The translations under genes and the position numbers were made by a program. Below are positions 30,693-39,986 of a DNA stretch of 64,000 nt, piece after piece. Position 1 is the stretch's first letter. Each line of letters begins with the position of its first letter. Source of the stretch: Rufibacter roseus (GTDB lineage: Bacteria; Bacteroidota; Bacteroidia; Cytophagales; Hymenobacteraceae); NCBI RefSeq assembly GCF_001647285.1, contig NZ_LRML01000002.1, positions 372,001 to 436,000 on the forward strand, read 5' to 3'. The notes under the pieces were generated by a model. That model searched no databases. It worked only from the letters and a program-made list of their open reading frames with translations, and was not told the DNA's origin.

Positions 30693-32549
30693 TTAATACC
30701 CTGGGTTCTGGATAATGGCGGGGCTATTCTGCACCTCCCTCATTGGAATTGGGTACAGATACATTCTGCGCTCAAAAACCCTATTCTCCAGCGGGGTACG
30801 CACCTGGAACTCCTCTTTTGTATTACCATCTAGATTCATAGCATGGAACAATCCACCTTGGCCGCCTTCACCAGGCTCATTTTCAGCAATCATCCATCTT
30901 CTTACATTGAAATACCGCTGCCCTTCTGTGGCCAACTCTACCCGCATTTCACGACGTATAGCCTCTCTCTGTAAGTTTTGGTTTCCTATGATCCCTGGCT
31001 TGATATCAGCTAGTTTAGGTATACCTGCTCTTTCTCTTACCTTGTCCACATATTCTATAATACGTGGGTCTGTAGGGTTTACCTCATTCAGAACTTCAGC
31101 ATATAGCAAATAGAACTCGGCCAAGCGGAAGATAATAGCCGGACGGTAAACACTTCTTGGGTTGGTACCAGAATTGTAAACCCTTCTGTTCAAACGCTTG
31201 TAATTAATATAGCCCGTTCTGATATCTATGTTGTTGCCTCTATCACTATTACCTCCATCATGGAACCAGATTTGCTGGTTACCTACGTGCCACCTTCTAC
31301 CGTTGTAGAAAACACTGTTGTAGAATCTTGGCTCGCGGTTAATGTACATTTTAGAGATTCCCGCACCGTTTTGACCAGTTAAGTCTTCGCCAGGAGCAGA
31401 GAAACCTTCTTCTTGGTAAAGTGGAGATTCTTCTATCGGCAAACCATCCATCATGAAGTAATCGTCTACATACTCTTGCACCAAACCTATTACTCCAGTC
31501 TGGCTTGTTCCTCCAAGAGTACCTCTAGGTAAGGAACGGGCATCAATACCTACTTTAGCCGAATTAGATACGCTGCCCCAAGTATCTCCAACGTCAGAAC
31601 GAGCAAAGATGACTTCTTCATTATAACTCTGGAAAACTTCGTACACACTTTTGTCAGGGTCATACTGACCATTGGTATACGCCTTATAAAGCGAGTAATG
31701 GCCTTGGTTTGCGTAATCAATAAACTCTTGAATAGCTGTTAAAGCTCTATTCCATTTGTTAGCACTGTACGCAGGGAACAGTTGCTTCCCATCAGGGTTT
31801 TTAAGAGCCATGGCTTCAGCATAACCACCATTATAAAGCGGGCTGGCAGCATACACCATTAGTTTTGCCCGAACAGCCAGGGCAGTACCTTTTGTGGGTA
31901 CAGCCAATAGAGTTTGATCAGACAAATCAGGGTTCTTCAACTCATCTGCCACGGCGGTTAATTCATTGTAGATAAAATCAACAACCTCATCCACTGAGTT
32001 TCTTGGATAATCTATATTGGGCTCTTTGGGGTCGGCTATCTTATCCATAATCGGAATTGGACCATACAGCTCAAATAGCAAATAATGATAATAAGCTCTA
32101 AAAAATCTAGCTTGAGCTTTTAAATCTTTTACCTCAGCTGCATCTAAAAACTCTACTACTGTACCATTTTGTGGAATTTCTCTGGCATATTCCAGAAACA
32201 AGTTTGCTTGTCTTATTTCTCTATAAAAGCCCCATCTTGAGAACCTGTCTTCACCAGCATTATAGGCAAATGTATTTAACTCTACTACATTCCGAAATTC
32301 GATTTCATCTGACATCCAGGTCCAAGGGTTATCTTGACCATTGGCAGTATTAAACCAAAAATTCCCTGTGTTTGGTATAGCATTATAAATACTCCTATGG
32401 AATCTTCTGACCTCACTCGGATTAGAGAAAATACTCTCCATTGTTCTTTCTTCCGCTAGTTCCTTAGACACATCATCTAAATAATCTTCACAGGAACTCA
32501 CGAACAGAGTAGAGAACAAAAGACTTGCTATTATAAATATTCTTTTCAT
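30693..32549 (-). CDS. susD: SusD/RagB-family outer-membrane lipoprotein (glycan capture)
   Basis: A lipoprotein of about 618 residues from the ATG at 32549 (the longer frame begins with GTG); lipobox FVSSC. SusD features: N-terminal helical repeats with TMESIFSNPSEVRRFHRSIYN, ARFFRAYYHYLLFELYG, ALAVRAKLMVYAASPLYNG, and the C-terminal RAGIPKL, LQREAIRREMRVELATEGQRYFNVRRW signatures (in two parts), ending YLYPIPMREVQNSPAIIQNPGY. It forms the lid over the SusC channel and binds oligosaccharides at the surface. Starts 11 bp after the susC stop. Confidence 0.95.
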   Translation of the reverse strand: MKRIFIIASLLFSTLFVSSCEDYLDDVSKELAEERTMESIFSNPSEVRRFHRSIYNAIPNTGNFWFNTANGQDNPWTWMSDEIEFRNVVELNTFAYNAGEDRFSRWGFYREIRQANLFLEYAREIPQNGTVVEFLDAAEVKDLKAQARFFRAYYHYLLFELYGPIPIMDKIADPKEPNIDYPRNSVDEVVDFIYNELTAVADELKNPDLSDQTLLAVPTKGTALAVRAKLMVYAASPLYNGGYAEAMALKNPDGKQLFPAYSANKWNRALTAIQEFIDYANQGHYSLYKAYTNGQYDPDKSVYEVFQSYNEEVIFARSDVGDTWGSVSNSAKVGIDARSLPRGTLGGTSQTGVIGLVQEYVDDYFMMDGLPIEESPLYQEEGFSAPGEDLTGQNGAGISKMYINREPRFYNSVFYNGRRWHVGNQQIWFHDGGNSDRGNNIDIRTGYINYKRLNRRVYNSGTNPRSVYRPAIIFRLAEFYLLYAEVLNEVNPTDPRIIEYVDKVRERAGIPKLADIKPGIIGNQNLQREAIRREMRVELATEGQRYFNVRRWMIAENEPGEGGQGGLFHAMNLDGNTKEEFQVRTPLENRVFERRMYLYPIPMREVQNSPAIIQNPGY

Positions 32550-32560
32550 GTCGCTTTTAA

Positions 32561-35500
32561 TTAAAAGGTAACTTCTAAACCACCGGTCCACATTCTAGGC
32601 AAAGGGTACCTTGTACCGCCCGCACTATTCCCCAGTTCTGGGTCATACATCTGCACCTCATCCCATACGGTCACGTTTTGCCCCATTAAGTAAATTCTTG
32701 CTGCCTTCATTCTGCCTAAAGCCAACACTTTTGGTCCAAAATTATAACCAAACTCCACATTCTTCAGTCTTAAGAATGCACCGTCTCTTAGCCACCAAGT
32801 GCTAAGGGTGTTAGTATTACCCATACTCTGTTGTCTGAGACGAGGGAAGAATACATCTTGGGAAGGATTTTCTTCAGTCCATCTTGATTCTACAATTTCC
32901 TGGCGTACGTTGCTTTCTGTTAAACCCCAATGGAAGGGCATAAATGCATTTGCTTGGTTGTTCAGGTTCACAGTAACATTATCTGCCCCTTGGAAAAATA
33001 CACTACCATAGAAGCCTTTATACATCACATTTAAACCGAAACCATAAATAATCTCTGGAATGTATGGGTCAAATTGGTCTATAGTTCTATCAAAATCATC
33101 TACAACACCATCATTGTTTAAATCTTTATATTTGATATCACCCGGAAGTGGGTTAGGGAAATCATTTTTAGTAGCTATACCCTCTTTTAGGGTGTACTGC
33201 TTCTTACCATTTGTACCCATGGTAACATCAAAATCACTTTCCTCAAATAATCTTTCCGCAATTAGCATACTACCTACACTATTCAACCTTGTTCCTGTAA
33301 CATTCATCCATTCATGAACTTGTGGAATTTCATCTATTTCAGTGATTCTGTTGCGGGCAAAAGTATAATTTCCTCTACCACTAAAAGTCCAGTCACCAAT
33401 AGTATGTCTCAGCTCAATGCTACCATCAAATCCTTTATTAGTTACTTGCCCAAAATTCTGAAATGGAGACTCTCTAAAACCAGCTACCCCAGAAATGGTC
33501 CGTCTTTGCATCAAAATATTGCTTCTGTGGTTGTTGAAATAGTCCGCCACAATGCTCACCCTTCCATTCCACATGGTAAGGTCAATACCAATGTTCCGTT
33601 TCATTTCTATTTCCCAAGAAAGGAAAGGGGAAGCAAATTTTCCCTCATTTATCCCGCCTATGCTATTTAAAGCCCCAGAGCTTCCTATACCCCAGCTGTA
33701 CCCTGGTGCATTGGTGTTGAACGTAGGTCTGTATGGGAACCTGTTACCGTCCCCAAGGATATCATCATTACCAGTACGTCCAATAGAACCTCTGAACTTT
33801 AAGGTCTGGAAGGTACTTTTTAACGCCTCAGGGAAGAAAGCCTCATTTGCCACATTCCAGGCAACACCTACCGCCGGGAAAAATCCGAAACGATACCCCT
33901 TTGCAAAGTTCTCACTGCCCGTAGACCCAAAGCTACCTTCTATGGAATAACGGTTGTCAAAAGCATACGTAACACGCCCGACCATACCCATAGTGCGGTA
34001 GGCCAAAGCGTTATTATGGAGTTGGTTCTCTTTTTGGTAATAAAGTGCTAAGGCATTGATATCATGCTTACCTATTTTTCTTTTATAATCTAAGGCTGAT
34101 TCCAGGTAGATTCTTTTGCTTGCACTGTTAGATTCTCCTGGCTCTCCGAAAGGTGTTGCTCTTTGAATCTGAGTGAGGATTAAATTGCCGTCTGCATCTC
34201 TACCAGTTGCATTGTACGTATTGGGAGTTTTGCCTCTGGTAGCTCTGAATTGTCCATCTGCGTCATAAGAGGCAGCTCCCCTGATTTTTAGACCTTCGGT
34301 GATGAAATCTAATTTTTGTTCTAAATCTACCCGGCTTTGAATCATGGTACGCCATTCTTTTGCATAACCCGACTCAACAATGGCTACATAAGGGCTGGTT
34401 TTATTACCGTTCCATTGCGGGTGCTGCCCAAGCATACCATTTGAATAGCGAGCAGGAAATAGGTGCGGAGGGATTCTTGAGATTCTCTCAAAGATTGTGT
34501 TAGCTCCAAACCCAGGGAAAGTTGTCTGCACATATTGCCCCGCTAAGTCTACTCTTAAAAGAGTAGTTTTAGTAACATCTATATCTACATTGTTTCTTAA
34601 ATTATAGCGCTTCAATCCATTGTCTTTACTAAACTCTGGGTTTACTTTATAGTAGCCAGACTCTTGGAAATAGGCACCGGATGTAAAGAAGCGGAAACGC
34701 TCACCTCCACCTCTAAAATTTAAGGTATGCCTGGTGTTCCAAGTATGCTCTCGCATGATAATATCCCACCAGTTACTGTTCGGGTACAGGTCTGGGTCTT
34801 CACCAGTTCTGTACTTTTCTAGGATGTCGTCGCTAAATACAGGAGACCCGCCTTCATTCACTAATGCTTCGTTGTACAAACGCAGATAATCATAAGAATT
34901 GGCATACCTTGGAGCACGCGTAGGAGACTGTATACTGGTCTCACCACGGTAAGTAATAGTTGTTTTTTGCGCTTTACCCCTTTTGGAGGTAATTAAAAGA
35001 ACACCGTTAGCACCTTCCGCACCATATATTGCCGTAGCAGTTGCATCTTTCAAAAGAGTCAGCGTTTCTATTTCATCCGGCTCAATGTCATACAAGCTTC
35101 TTGGGACCCCGTCCACTAAAACAAGAGGAGAGTTACTGCCGGCAAAGGTAGACATACCTCTAATAAAGAATTCAGAATTATCATAACCCGGCTCGCCACT
35201 ACGTTGCACAGCAATCATACCCGCAACCTGACCAGCAAGGTTATTTGAGAGGTTTCTGGTTGGCATACGGAGCTGTTCTCCTTTTACCGTTGCCACTGAT
35301 GACACCATGCTTTCTTTTTCCTGCACACCGAAACCTACTACCACAACCTCACCTATTTTAGCTTGGTCAGGTTTCAGAGAAAATGTTCTATCCCGCTCAG
35401 CTCCTGCAGGAGTTTCCATTGTTTCATAGCCCAAATAGCTAATCTGCAACACCGTTTGAGCAGTAGGCACCTCCATCACAAATCTTCCATCATAGTCTGT

Positions 35501-35749
35501 GGAAGAACCGCTGGTAGTTCCTTTGATAATAACTGTGGCACCTATTAAGGGTTCGTTTTTCTCGTCAACCACTTTACCCCGCAGTACATGCTGAGCATGG
35601 GCGTCTAACGAAAACAGACATAAAGTGAACAACAACAGACTAAAGCCCCTAGCTGCACACTTTAAAAGCCCCACCCGCCAAAATGAGCAGGAAGAAGACT
35701 TGCCCCTATAACTAAGGGCACAATCATAGCTTGTAGAATTATTCTTCAT
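32561..35749 (-). CDS. susC: SusC/RagA-family TonB-linked outer-membrane transporter
   Basis: A 1062-residue TonB-dependent transporter. A long signal region ends at FSLDAHAQ. Next come a carboxypeptidase-regulatory-like domain (about 55-130; LRGKVVDEKNEPLIGATV), the TonB-box-like IGEVVVVGFGVQEKES, a plug with FFIRGMSTFAGSNSPLVLVDGVP and TATAIYGAEGANGVLLITS (in parts), and a beta-barrel to the end (NVTVWDEVQMYDPELG...GGLEVTF). It imports oligosaccharides with its SusD lid. First gene of the susCD-GH35-DUF4861 direction, preceded by a 1.1-kb upstream region with three operator-like sites, so it is probably the main regulated promoter. Confidence 0.96.
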   Translation of the reverse strand: MKNNSTSYDCALSYRGKSSSCSFWRVGLLKCAARGFSLLLFTLCLFSLDAHAQHVLRGKVVDEKNEPLIGATVIIKGTTSGSSTDYDGRFVMEVPTAQTVLQISYLGYETMETPAGAERDRTFSLKPDQAKIGEVVVVGFGVQEKESMVSSVATVKGEQLRMPTRNLSNNLAGQVAGMIAVQRSGEPGYDNSEFFIRGMSTFAGSNSPLVLVDGVPRSLYDIEPDEIETLTLLKDATATAIYGAEGANGVLLITSKRGKAQKTTITYRGETSIQSPTRAPRYANSYDYLRLYNEALVNEGGSPVFSDDILEKYRTGEDPDLYPNSNWWDIIMREHTWNTRHTLNFRGGGERFRFFTSGAYFQESGYYKVNPEFSKDNGLKRYNLRNNVDIDVTKTTLLRVDLAGQYVQTTFPGFGANTIFERISRIPPHLFPARYSNGMLGQHPQWNGNKTSPYVAIVESGYAKEWRTMIQSRVDLEQKLDFITEGLKIRGAASYDADGQFRATRGKTPNTYNATGRDADGNLILTQIQRATPFGEPGESNSASKRIYLESALDYKRKIGKHDINALALYYQKENQLHNNALAYRTMGMVGRVTYAFDNRYSIEGSFGSTGSENFAKGYRFGFFPAVGVAWNVANEAFFPEALKSTFQTLKFRGSIGRTGNDDILGDGNRFPYRPTFNTNAPGYSWGIGSSGALNSIGGINEGKFASPFLSWEIEMKRNIGIDLTMWNGRVSIVADYFNNHRSNILMQRRTISGVAGFRESPFQNFGQVTNKGFDGSIELRHTIGDWTFSGRGNYTFARNRITEIDEIPQVHEWMNVTGTRLNSVGSMLIAERLFEESDFDVTMGTNGKKQYTLKEGIATKNDFPNPLPGDIKYKDLNNDGVVDDFDRTIDQFDPYIPEIIYGFGLNVMYKGFYGSVFFQGADNVTVNLNNQANAFMPFHWGLTESNVRQEIVESRWTEENPSQDVFFPRLRQQSMGNTNTLSTWWLRDGAFLRLKNVEFGYNFGPKVLALGRMKAARIYLMGQNVTVWDEVQMYDPELGNSAGGTRYPLPRMWTGGLEVTF

Positions 35750-36010
35750 GTTTAAACTTTTTGTTTGTTAGGTAGATCACGATTAAAATTTAGACCAGTA
35801 GATATTGATTGTTCCGAGAGCCACATTAATGGGCGTATCTGCGAGGGAATTGTGAGGCTGTAAGGCAAACTTTTAATTAAATTACTCCTATTAGAAGTTT
35901 TATAGGCACTTAAACACATTCACAAAAGCCTTCCACACCAAATACAATCTGTTAACATTTTGTATTCAAGACTAAAGATATTTTCTTATTTTATTAAAAG
36001 CAAGAAAAAA

Positions 36011-36054
36011 TGTGCTCGATAACATGATATTTTTTTCATTATGTGTTCGAGCAC
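36011..36054. promoter_or_regulatory. Paired operator-like sites upstream of susC
   Basis: TGTGCTCGATAAC (36011-36023) and TGTGTTCGAGCAC (36042-36054). CG centres at 36017 and 36048, 31 bp apart. About 260-305 bp upstream of the susC start. Confidence 0.7.
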
Positions 36055-36188
36055 TTAACAAGCTTAAATTCTTCCACCTCAAGCAGCTTTTTTTTGTGAA
36101 TTATTGATTTGAGGGAGAGGGACTGTGCTTAAATCTCTATTATTAAACTACTTGCCTGATCGTGCTAAGTCAACTGTTTAACTATATC

Positions 36189-36202
36189 ACTCTGTACAGA
36201 GT
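36189..36202. promoter_or_regulatory. Perfect 14-bp palindrome
   Basis: ACTCTGTACAGAGT, 440 bp upstream of susC. Could be an operator for a second regulator; no partner named. Confidence 0.35.
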
Positions 36203-36550
36203 AATTTTCTTTCACAGCTGAAGTTACAAACAACAATTTCTAGCTTCAACTCTATTAAAAAGGCGCAAATTACTTGAATCTTTCTTTAGGTGATGCCGCT
36301 TCTAACTTTAGGTTAGATTCAATTCTTTTAAAAGAAATGGGAAATAGTTGTTGTAGCAGAGTCAGAAAATTAAAGTAGGACATAGGCCATATTTTAACTG
36401 GAGCCAATACTAAGCCGTGCTTACCTCTAATTAAACTACTTAGCCTCAATTAATTATATACCAGATTAAAAGAGATCAAAATTCAACATCATACCTTTTT
36501 AACCTCACATCCTGAAGATATGGAATCAAATCTGAAAATGCGAAACAATG

Positions 36551-36563
36551 TGTGCTCGATAAC
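36551..36563. promoter_or_regulatory. Single operator-like site upstream of susC
   Basis: TGTGCTCGATAAC, identical to 36011-36023. No second CG-centred site is found 31 bp away. Confidence 0.6.
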
Positions 36564-36835
36564 GCTAATGATATTTTTTCCCATTTGGTAGATGTGGCCT
36601 TTATTGAGTGCATTGAAAAGAGTAGCACGTCTAATTTTAGCATTTCGCTACAAAACCAGAAATAACATCAAGTAGCAATTTCAAATGTACTAACAGTTAC
36701 GCTACCGAAGAGGTAACGAAAATGTGACCCACTGATCTATCCTGAAGCGCTCTGCTGTTAATTAAATCCGCCACAAAGAAACGTGCCTCAGATTATAGCC
36801 TACATCAATGTTAGGCTCTTACAACATTTGAGCTG

Positions 36836-37810
36836 TCAACTTCTGGCAATTTTACCAAAAGAATATTTCTTGCTTTTCTTCACCTCTTTTTTAGCTACTT
36901 TTTTCAAATAAGCCCCAAACTCAGGAGATACATTCTCTGGCACAAAATCTAATTTAGTAGGCGACTCATTAAATAAGACTCCGTACCAAACTAAAGATCC
37001 TAAGAACTCCCCAGCTACGTTAGCATGGTTTGCATCGAAAATTAGGTTTTTATTATGCCAACGGTAGCCGGCATGCAGTGAATTAGCTTGGTTGGGCATA
37101 GCCGGATGAGCCGGATTGTTGAAATCATAGTTTGGGTCTTTTTTATAACCCCACTTTTTGTCTGAGCTAACTTGCCAAAATGCATCACCTACAGGCAATA
37201 ACCGCAAATCTAGTTCCTTAGCTATTGCGTGGTAATTGGCTCTAGACTTCTCCCACATCTCTTTCTGGTCTTTTGCATGCTCTTTGTCAGCTACTAAACC
37301 AAACACTTTTGCGTCTGCCCGGTATGCCCAAGTCTGATGCAAGATCACCTCGGCATTGGGCTGTAGCTTCTTTATGAATTCGTATAGATTTCTAGCGTAG
37401 GGCTGGTAAGTATCAAGCCAAGGGGTGTTCATAGAATTCTGTTGGATGGTTACTATATCCCACTCCCCTTCTGACAAAAGCACTTTTAAAGACTTTCCCC
37501 CGTAAGCATTCCCTTTTGGGTCCTTTGGATCAGCTTCATGGGCCACAACTGTATCCCAATGCCGTTGCAGGGAAGCCCCACCTATTTCCGCTCTTCCTAA
37601 AATCAACTCATGACCTTTTTCTTTGGCAAGCTGAGGTAAAAACCTGGAAGCGTTTTGTGAAAAGCTGTTGCCAATTATAAACAGTCGAACAACCTTACCT
37701 TTAGCTTTTTTTGATTCAAGTAATTCTGCTGACGAAGAAAAGCCAAAGGCATTGTTCAGCAGAAAGGCAACAAAGAAGAATAAGGGGAATATACTTTTAA
37801 GAGCTGACAT
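36836..37810 (-). CDS. DUF4886 SGNH/GDSL-like hydrolase
   Basis: A 324-residue exported protein (signal ending near FLLNNAFGFS). The DUF4886 SGNH fold: block I FIIGNSFSQNASRFLPQL with the likely nucleophile Ser in GNSFS, an EIGGASLQRH block II, IVTIQQNSMNTP in place of block III, HQTWAYR, and block V FDANHANVAGEFLGS with the DxxH pair. Such proteins are probable carbohydrate esterases, but activity is not established for most. It follows the lyase gene by 40 bp and is likely co-transcribed with it. Confidence 0.8.
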   Translation of the reverse strand: MSALKSIFPLFFFVAFLLNNAFGFSSSAELLESKKAKGKVVRLFIIGNSFSQNASRFLPQLAKEKGHELILGRAEIGGASLQRHWDTVVAHEADPKDPKGNAYGGKSLKVLLSEGEWDIVTIQQNSMNTPWLDTYQPYARNLYEFIKKLQPNAEVILHQTWAYRADAKVFGLVADKEHAKDQKEMWEKSRANYHAIAKELDLRLLPVGDAFWQVSSDKKWGYKKDPNYDFNNPAHPAMPNQANSLHAGYRWHNKNLIFDANHANVAGEFLGSLVWYGVLFNESPTKLDFVPENVSPEFGAYLKKVAKKEVKKSKKYSFGKIARS

Positions 37811-37850
37811 TGAGTTTAATTTTTATTCGAAGCAGTTTTATGGGTAATAC

Positions 37851-39782
37851 CTATTGCGCCTTTTTCAAAGGCCACTTTTTCAAAGACATGTTTTGCATCT
37901 CTGGCTGCACAGTAGCCTTTTCAGGAACTAGTAAAACAGTTAGTGCTGATTCAGTGTTTGCAGGCAATTCTGTTTCAAAGCCAACTACTATAGTGCCAGG
38001 GTTTTCCATATCAAAATCCTTGATTGGCTCTGTCTTCCAGGTTTTAAAGGTGATTTTCGAAGGGCCAAAAGCCTTTAACTGAACCATTTTTCCGTTCTGA
38101 GTGAGCTCGGCAGTTCCATCAGCTTTAATTGTTACCTGGGCAGGAGTAACCATAGACCAACGTACAGTGGTTTGTTTATTGTTGGTCTTAATTTCATCCC
38201 GAACAACCACATAATTATTGTCTACTATTGCCACCCCTCTTTCAGCGGCCAACACATTGTTATTGTAAATAGACGAAAGGTCTGCAACCGCGCTTAAAAA
38301 TGAAGATTCATCAGAATAGCCTGTAATAGGCGCAAAGCCCTTTACCAACTGCAGGCTGTTGTTCAGAGCAAGGGTATTGTGGAAAAGGTTGTTGTGACGG
38401 AGCACCTCCCAACGTTGGCCGTTCTGCCTGTAATCCCAAAGCGCCACACCCTTGGCCTCAAGAGTGGTGTAATCTTGCATACCAAGATCCATTGCCCACC
38501 TCTCGTTATTAGCATCCATCACAAAGGAACCAATGTCCATTTGCGCATGGCTTCCAGAGGGGCTACCTCCTTTAAAACCTACATAAATAGAATTTTTATC
38601 GGTCCAAGAGGTTCGCATTAAGGCGACAGGGGTTGCGCCGTGCCCTACCCATATCAGCTCTTTTGGTGCCTCAATTTTCTTTGTCTTCACACCGGCGCCC
38701 CAAATCAATGCAGCAGGTAGCATTCTGTTTTTCACCAATTCCGGATCTTCTCTCAAATACTCTTTTTCAGTAAACAATATGGAATAATCCTGCTGTCTCT
38801 TTGCCAACCAAAACATAGCCGGATTCAATTCAGTGGATTCTGTTCCGTCAGAGTAGTTATAGCTTTTTCCGGTAGGGCCTACCATGTGCTGCACGAAATG
38901 CCCAGTATTTAGAAAGCCAGGCAAAGAGGCTAATCCGTAGTCGGTACCAAAGGCTCTTTGCAGAGCATCAATAAATAATATATTGAAGGTGGTTCCGTAT
39001 CCCCAATAGGTATAACCTTCTGGATATGCACCGGATGGGGCATATCCAGCCATAACCAGAGGAACAGACTTGATAGCTCTTTCTATGATTTGCTTAGCAA
39101 GCTCCGGCCGGTCTTCATACACGGCAATTGCCCCAAATGCCATACCTGCATTGCAGACTTGGTTCCAATTGTTCGTACGCTGAACCCATGAATTGTTCCT
39201 GGGCAACATAGAAGGCTCCAGCCCTTTGGTTATAATTGCTTCTTTAAGAGTAGTTTTTGTTTGAGGTGTTAAATCATGAAACAACCAGTCATAGCCAATA
39301 GAAACAGCCAATGTCATTTCTGCCACATCAAGGTAGTGCTGGGGATTCCAGTCTTCAAAGGCGGCAACGGTTAATAGTTCTTTTTCTGCCCTTTCCAGAA
39401 ACCTTTTGTCTTTGGTCATACGCCATGCGTAAGACAAATAGAAGATGCGGCGAATACTTTCTCTGGAGACTGGAAGCAAACGGATACCATTCAATTTCCT
39501 TTGTGCTGGCTTCTGGGAGAGCATTGATATGCTTTCCTTTATAATCATCTCATGCGCCTTCTTCCAATTCTTATCAGCCTTGACAGTCTTCTTGATTCCT
39601 TTCTCTTCTCCATTCAGCAGTAAAATTCTTGGATGGGAAGGAATTTCAGTTGCATCTGGTAAGTTCACGGACTGGGCAGAAGCACTCAATACGGTCAACT
39701 GAGATAAAGCTACCCAAGCGAATAGTATAAGAATATTAAATGGCACCCGCCACCTGATAACCATTGATGAATCCTTCTTCAT
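37851..39782 (-). CDS. Heparinase II/III-family polysaccharide lyase
   Basis: A 643-residue exported protein (signal to about SASAQ, residue 37). An alpha/alpha toroid with RTNNWNQVCNAGMAFGAIAV (203-222), GAYPEGYTYWGYGT (251-264), followed by a beta-sandwich with GGSPSGSHAQMDIGSFVMDA (406-424; H412). The Asn, His, Tyr and second His expected of heparinase II/III-like lyases fall in these motifs. It would cleave a uronic-acid polymer by beta-elimination, leaving a 4,5-unsaturated uronic acid for the GH88 enzyme at 47475. The PL family (PL12, PL21, PL38 or unassigned) cannot be decided by eye. Paired with the DUF4886 gene. Confidence 0.8.
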   Translation of the reverse strand: MKKDSSMVIRWRVPFNILILFAWVALSQLTVLSASAQSVNLPDATEIPSHPRILLLNGEEKGIKKTVKADKNWKKAHEMIIKESISMLSQKPAQRKLNGIRLLPVSRESIRRIFYLSYAWRMTKDKRFLERAEKELLTVAAFEDWNPQHYLDVAEMTLAVSIGYDWLFHDLTPQTKTTLKEAIITKGLEPSMLPRNNSWVQRTNNWNQVCNAGMAFGAIAVYEDRPELAKQIIERAIKSVPLVMAGYAPSGAYPEGYTYWGYGTTFNILFIDALQRAFGTDYGLASLPGFLNTGHFVQHMVGPTGKSYNYSDGTESTELNPAMFWLAKRQQDYSILFTEKEYLREDPELVKNRMLPAALIWGAGVKTKKIEAPKELIWVGHGATPVALMRTSWTDKNSIYVGFKGGSPSGSHAQMDIGSFVMDANNERWAMDLGMQDYTTLEAKGVALWDYRQNGQRWEVLRHNNLFHNTLALNNSLQLVKGFAPITGYSDESSFLSAVADLSSIYNNNVLAAERGVAIVDNNYVVVRDEIKTNNKQTTVRWSMVTPAQVTIKADGTAELTQNGKMVQLKAFGPSKITFKTWKTEPIKDFDMENPGTIVVGFETELPANTESALTVLLVPEKATVQPEMQNMSLKKWPLKKAQ

Positions 39783-39917
39783 GCTGTTAAATCTTTACTG
39801 TTGCTTGATTTTAATAAGTATGCCCATAGGTCTATAACTTGCTTTCTCACAAGTATAAGAACCCAAAGGCTGAGCGAAAGAGATTTTGCCTCTGCTTTTG
39901 GTTATTGCGCTGCGTGT

Positions 39918-39954
39918 GTTTTAGACCTTTTTTTGCGAAAACAGGCCTAAAACA
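39918..39954. repeat. Dispersed palindromic repeat, copy 8
   Basis: GTTTTAGACCTTTTTTT, then GCGAAAACAGGCCTAAAACA. Flanked by ATTGCG (39904-39909) and CGCAAT (39957-39962), again a locus-specific outer stem. 33 bp beyond the transporter stop codon. Confidence 0.68.
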
Positions 39955-39986
39955 AACGCAATTAGAGCTAAATTACTTCTATGGTG

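Larger units (their letters stand above)
35750..36835. other. 1.1-kb regulatory region upstream of susC
   Basis: No ORF of note. It contains an operator pair (36011-36054), a third site (36551-36563), and a separate perfect palindrome ACTCTGTACAGAGT (36189-36202). After both TGTGCTCGATAAC sites comes a similar ATGATATTTTTT block, so a stretch longer than the operator has been duplicated or conserved. The rest is AT-rich. Confidence 0.65.

Noticed and set aside
35800-35830. A possible operator near GTTCCGAGAGCCACA
   Set aside because: The spacing between the CG and the GCCACA half differs from all other sites, so it does not fit the motif.
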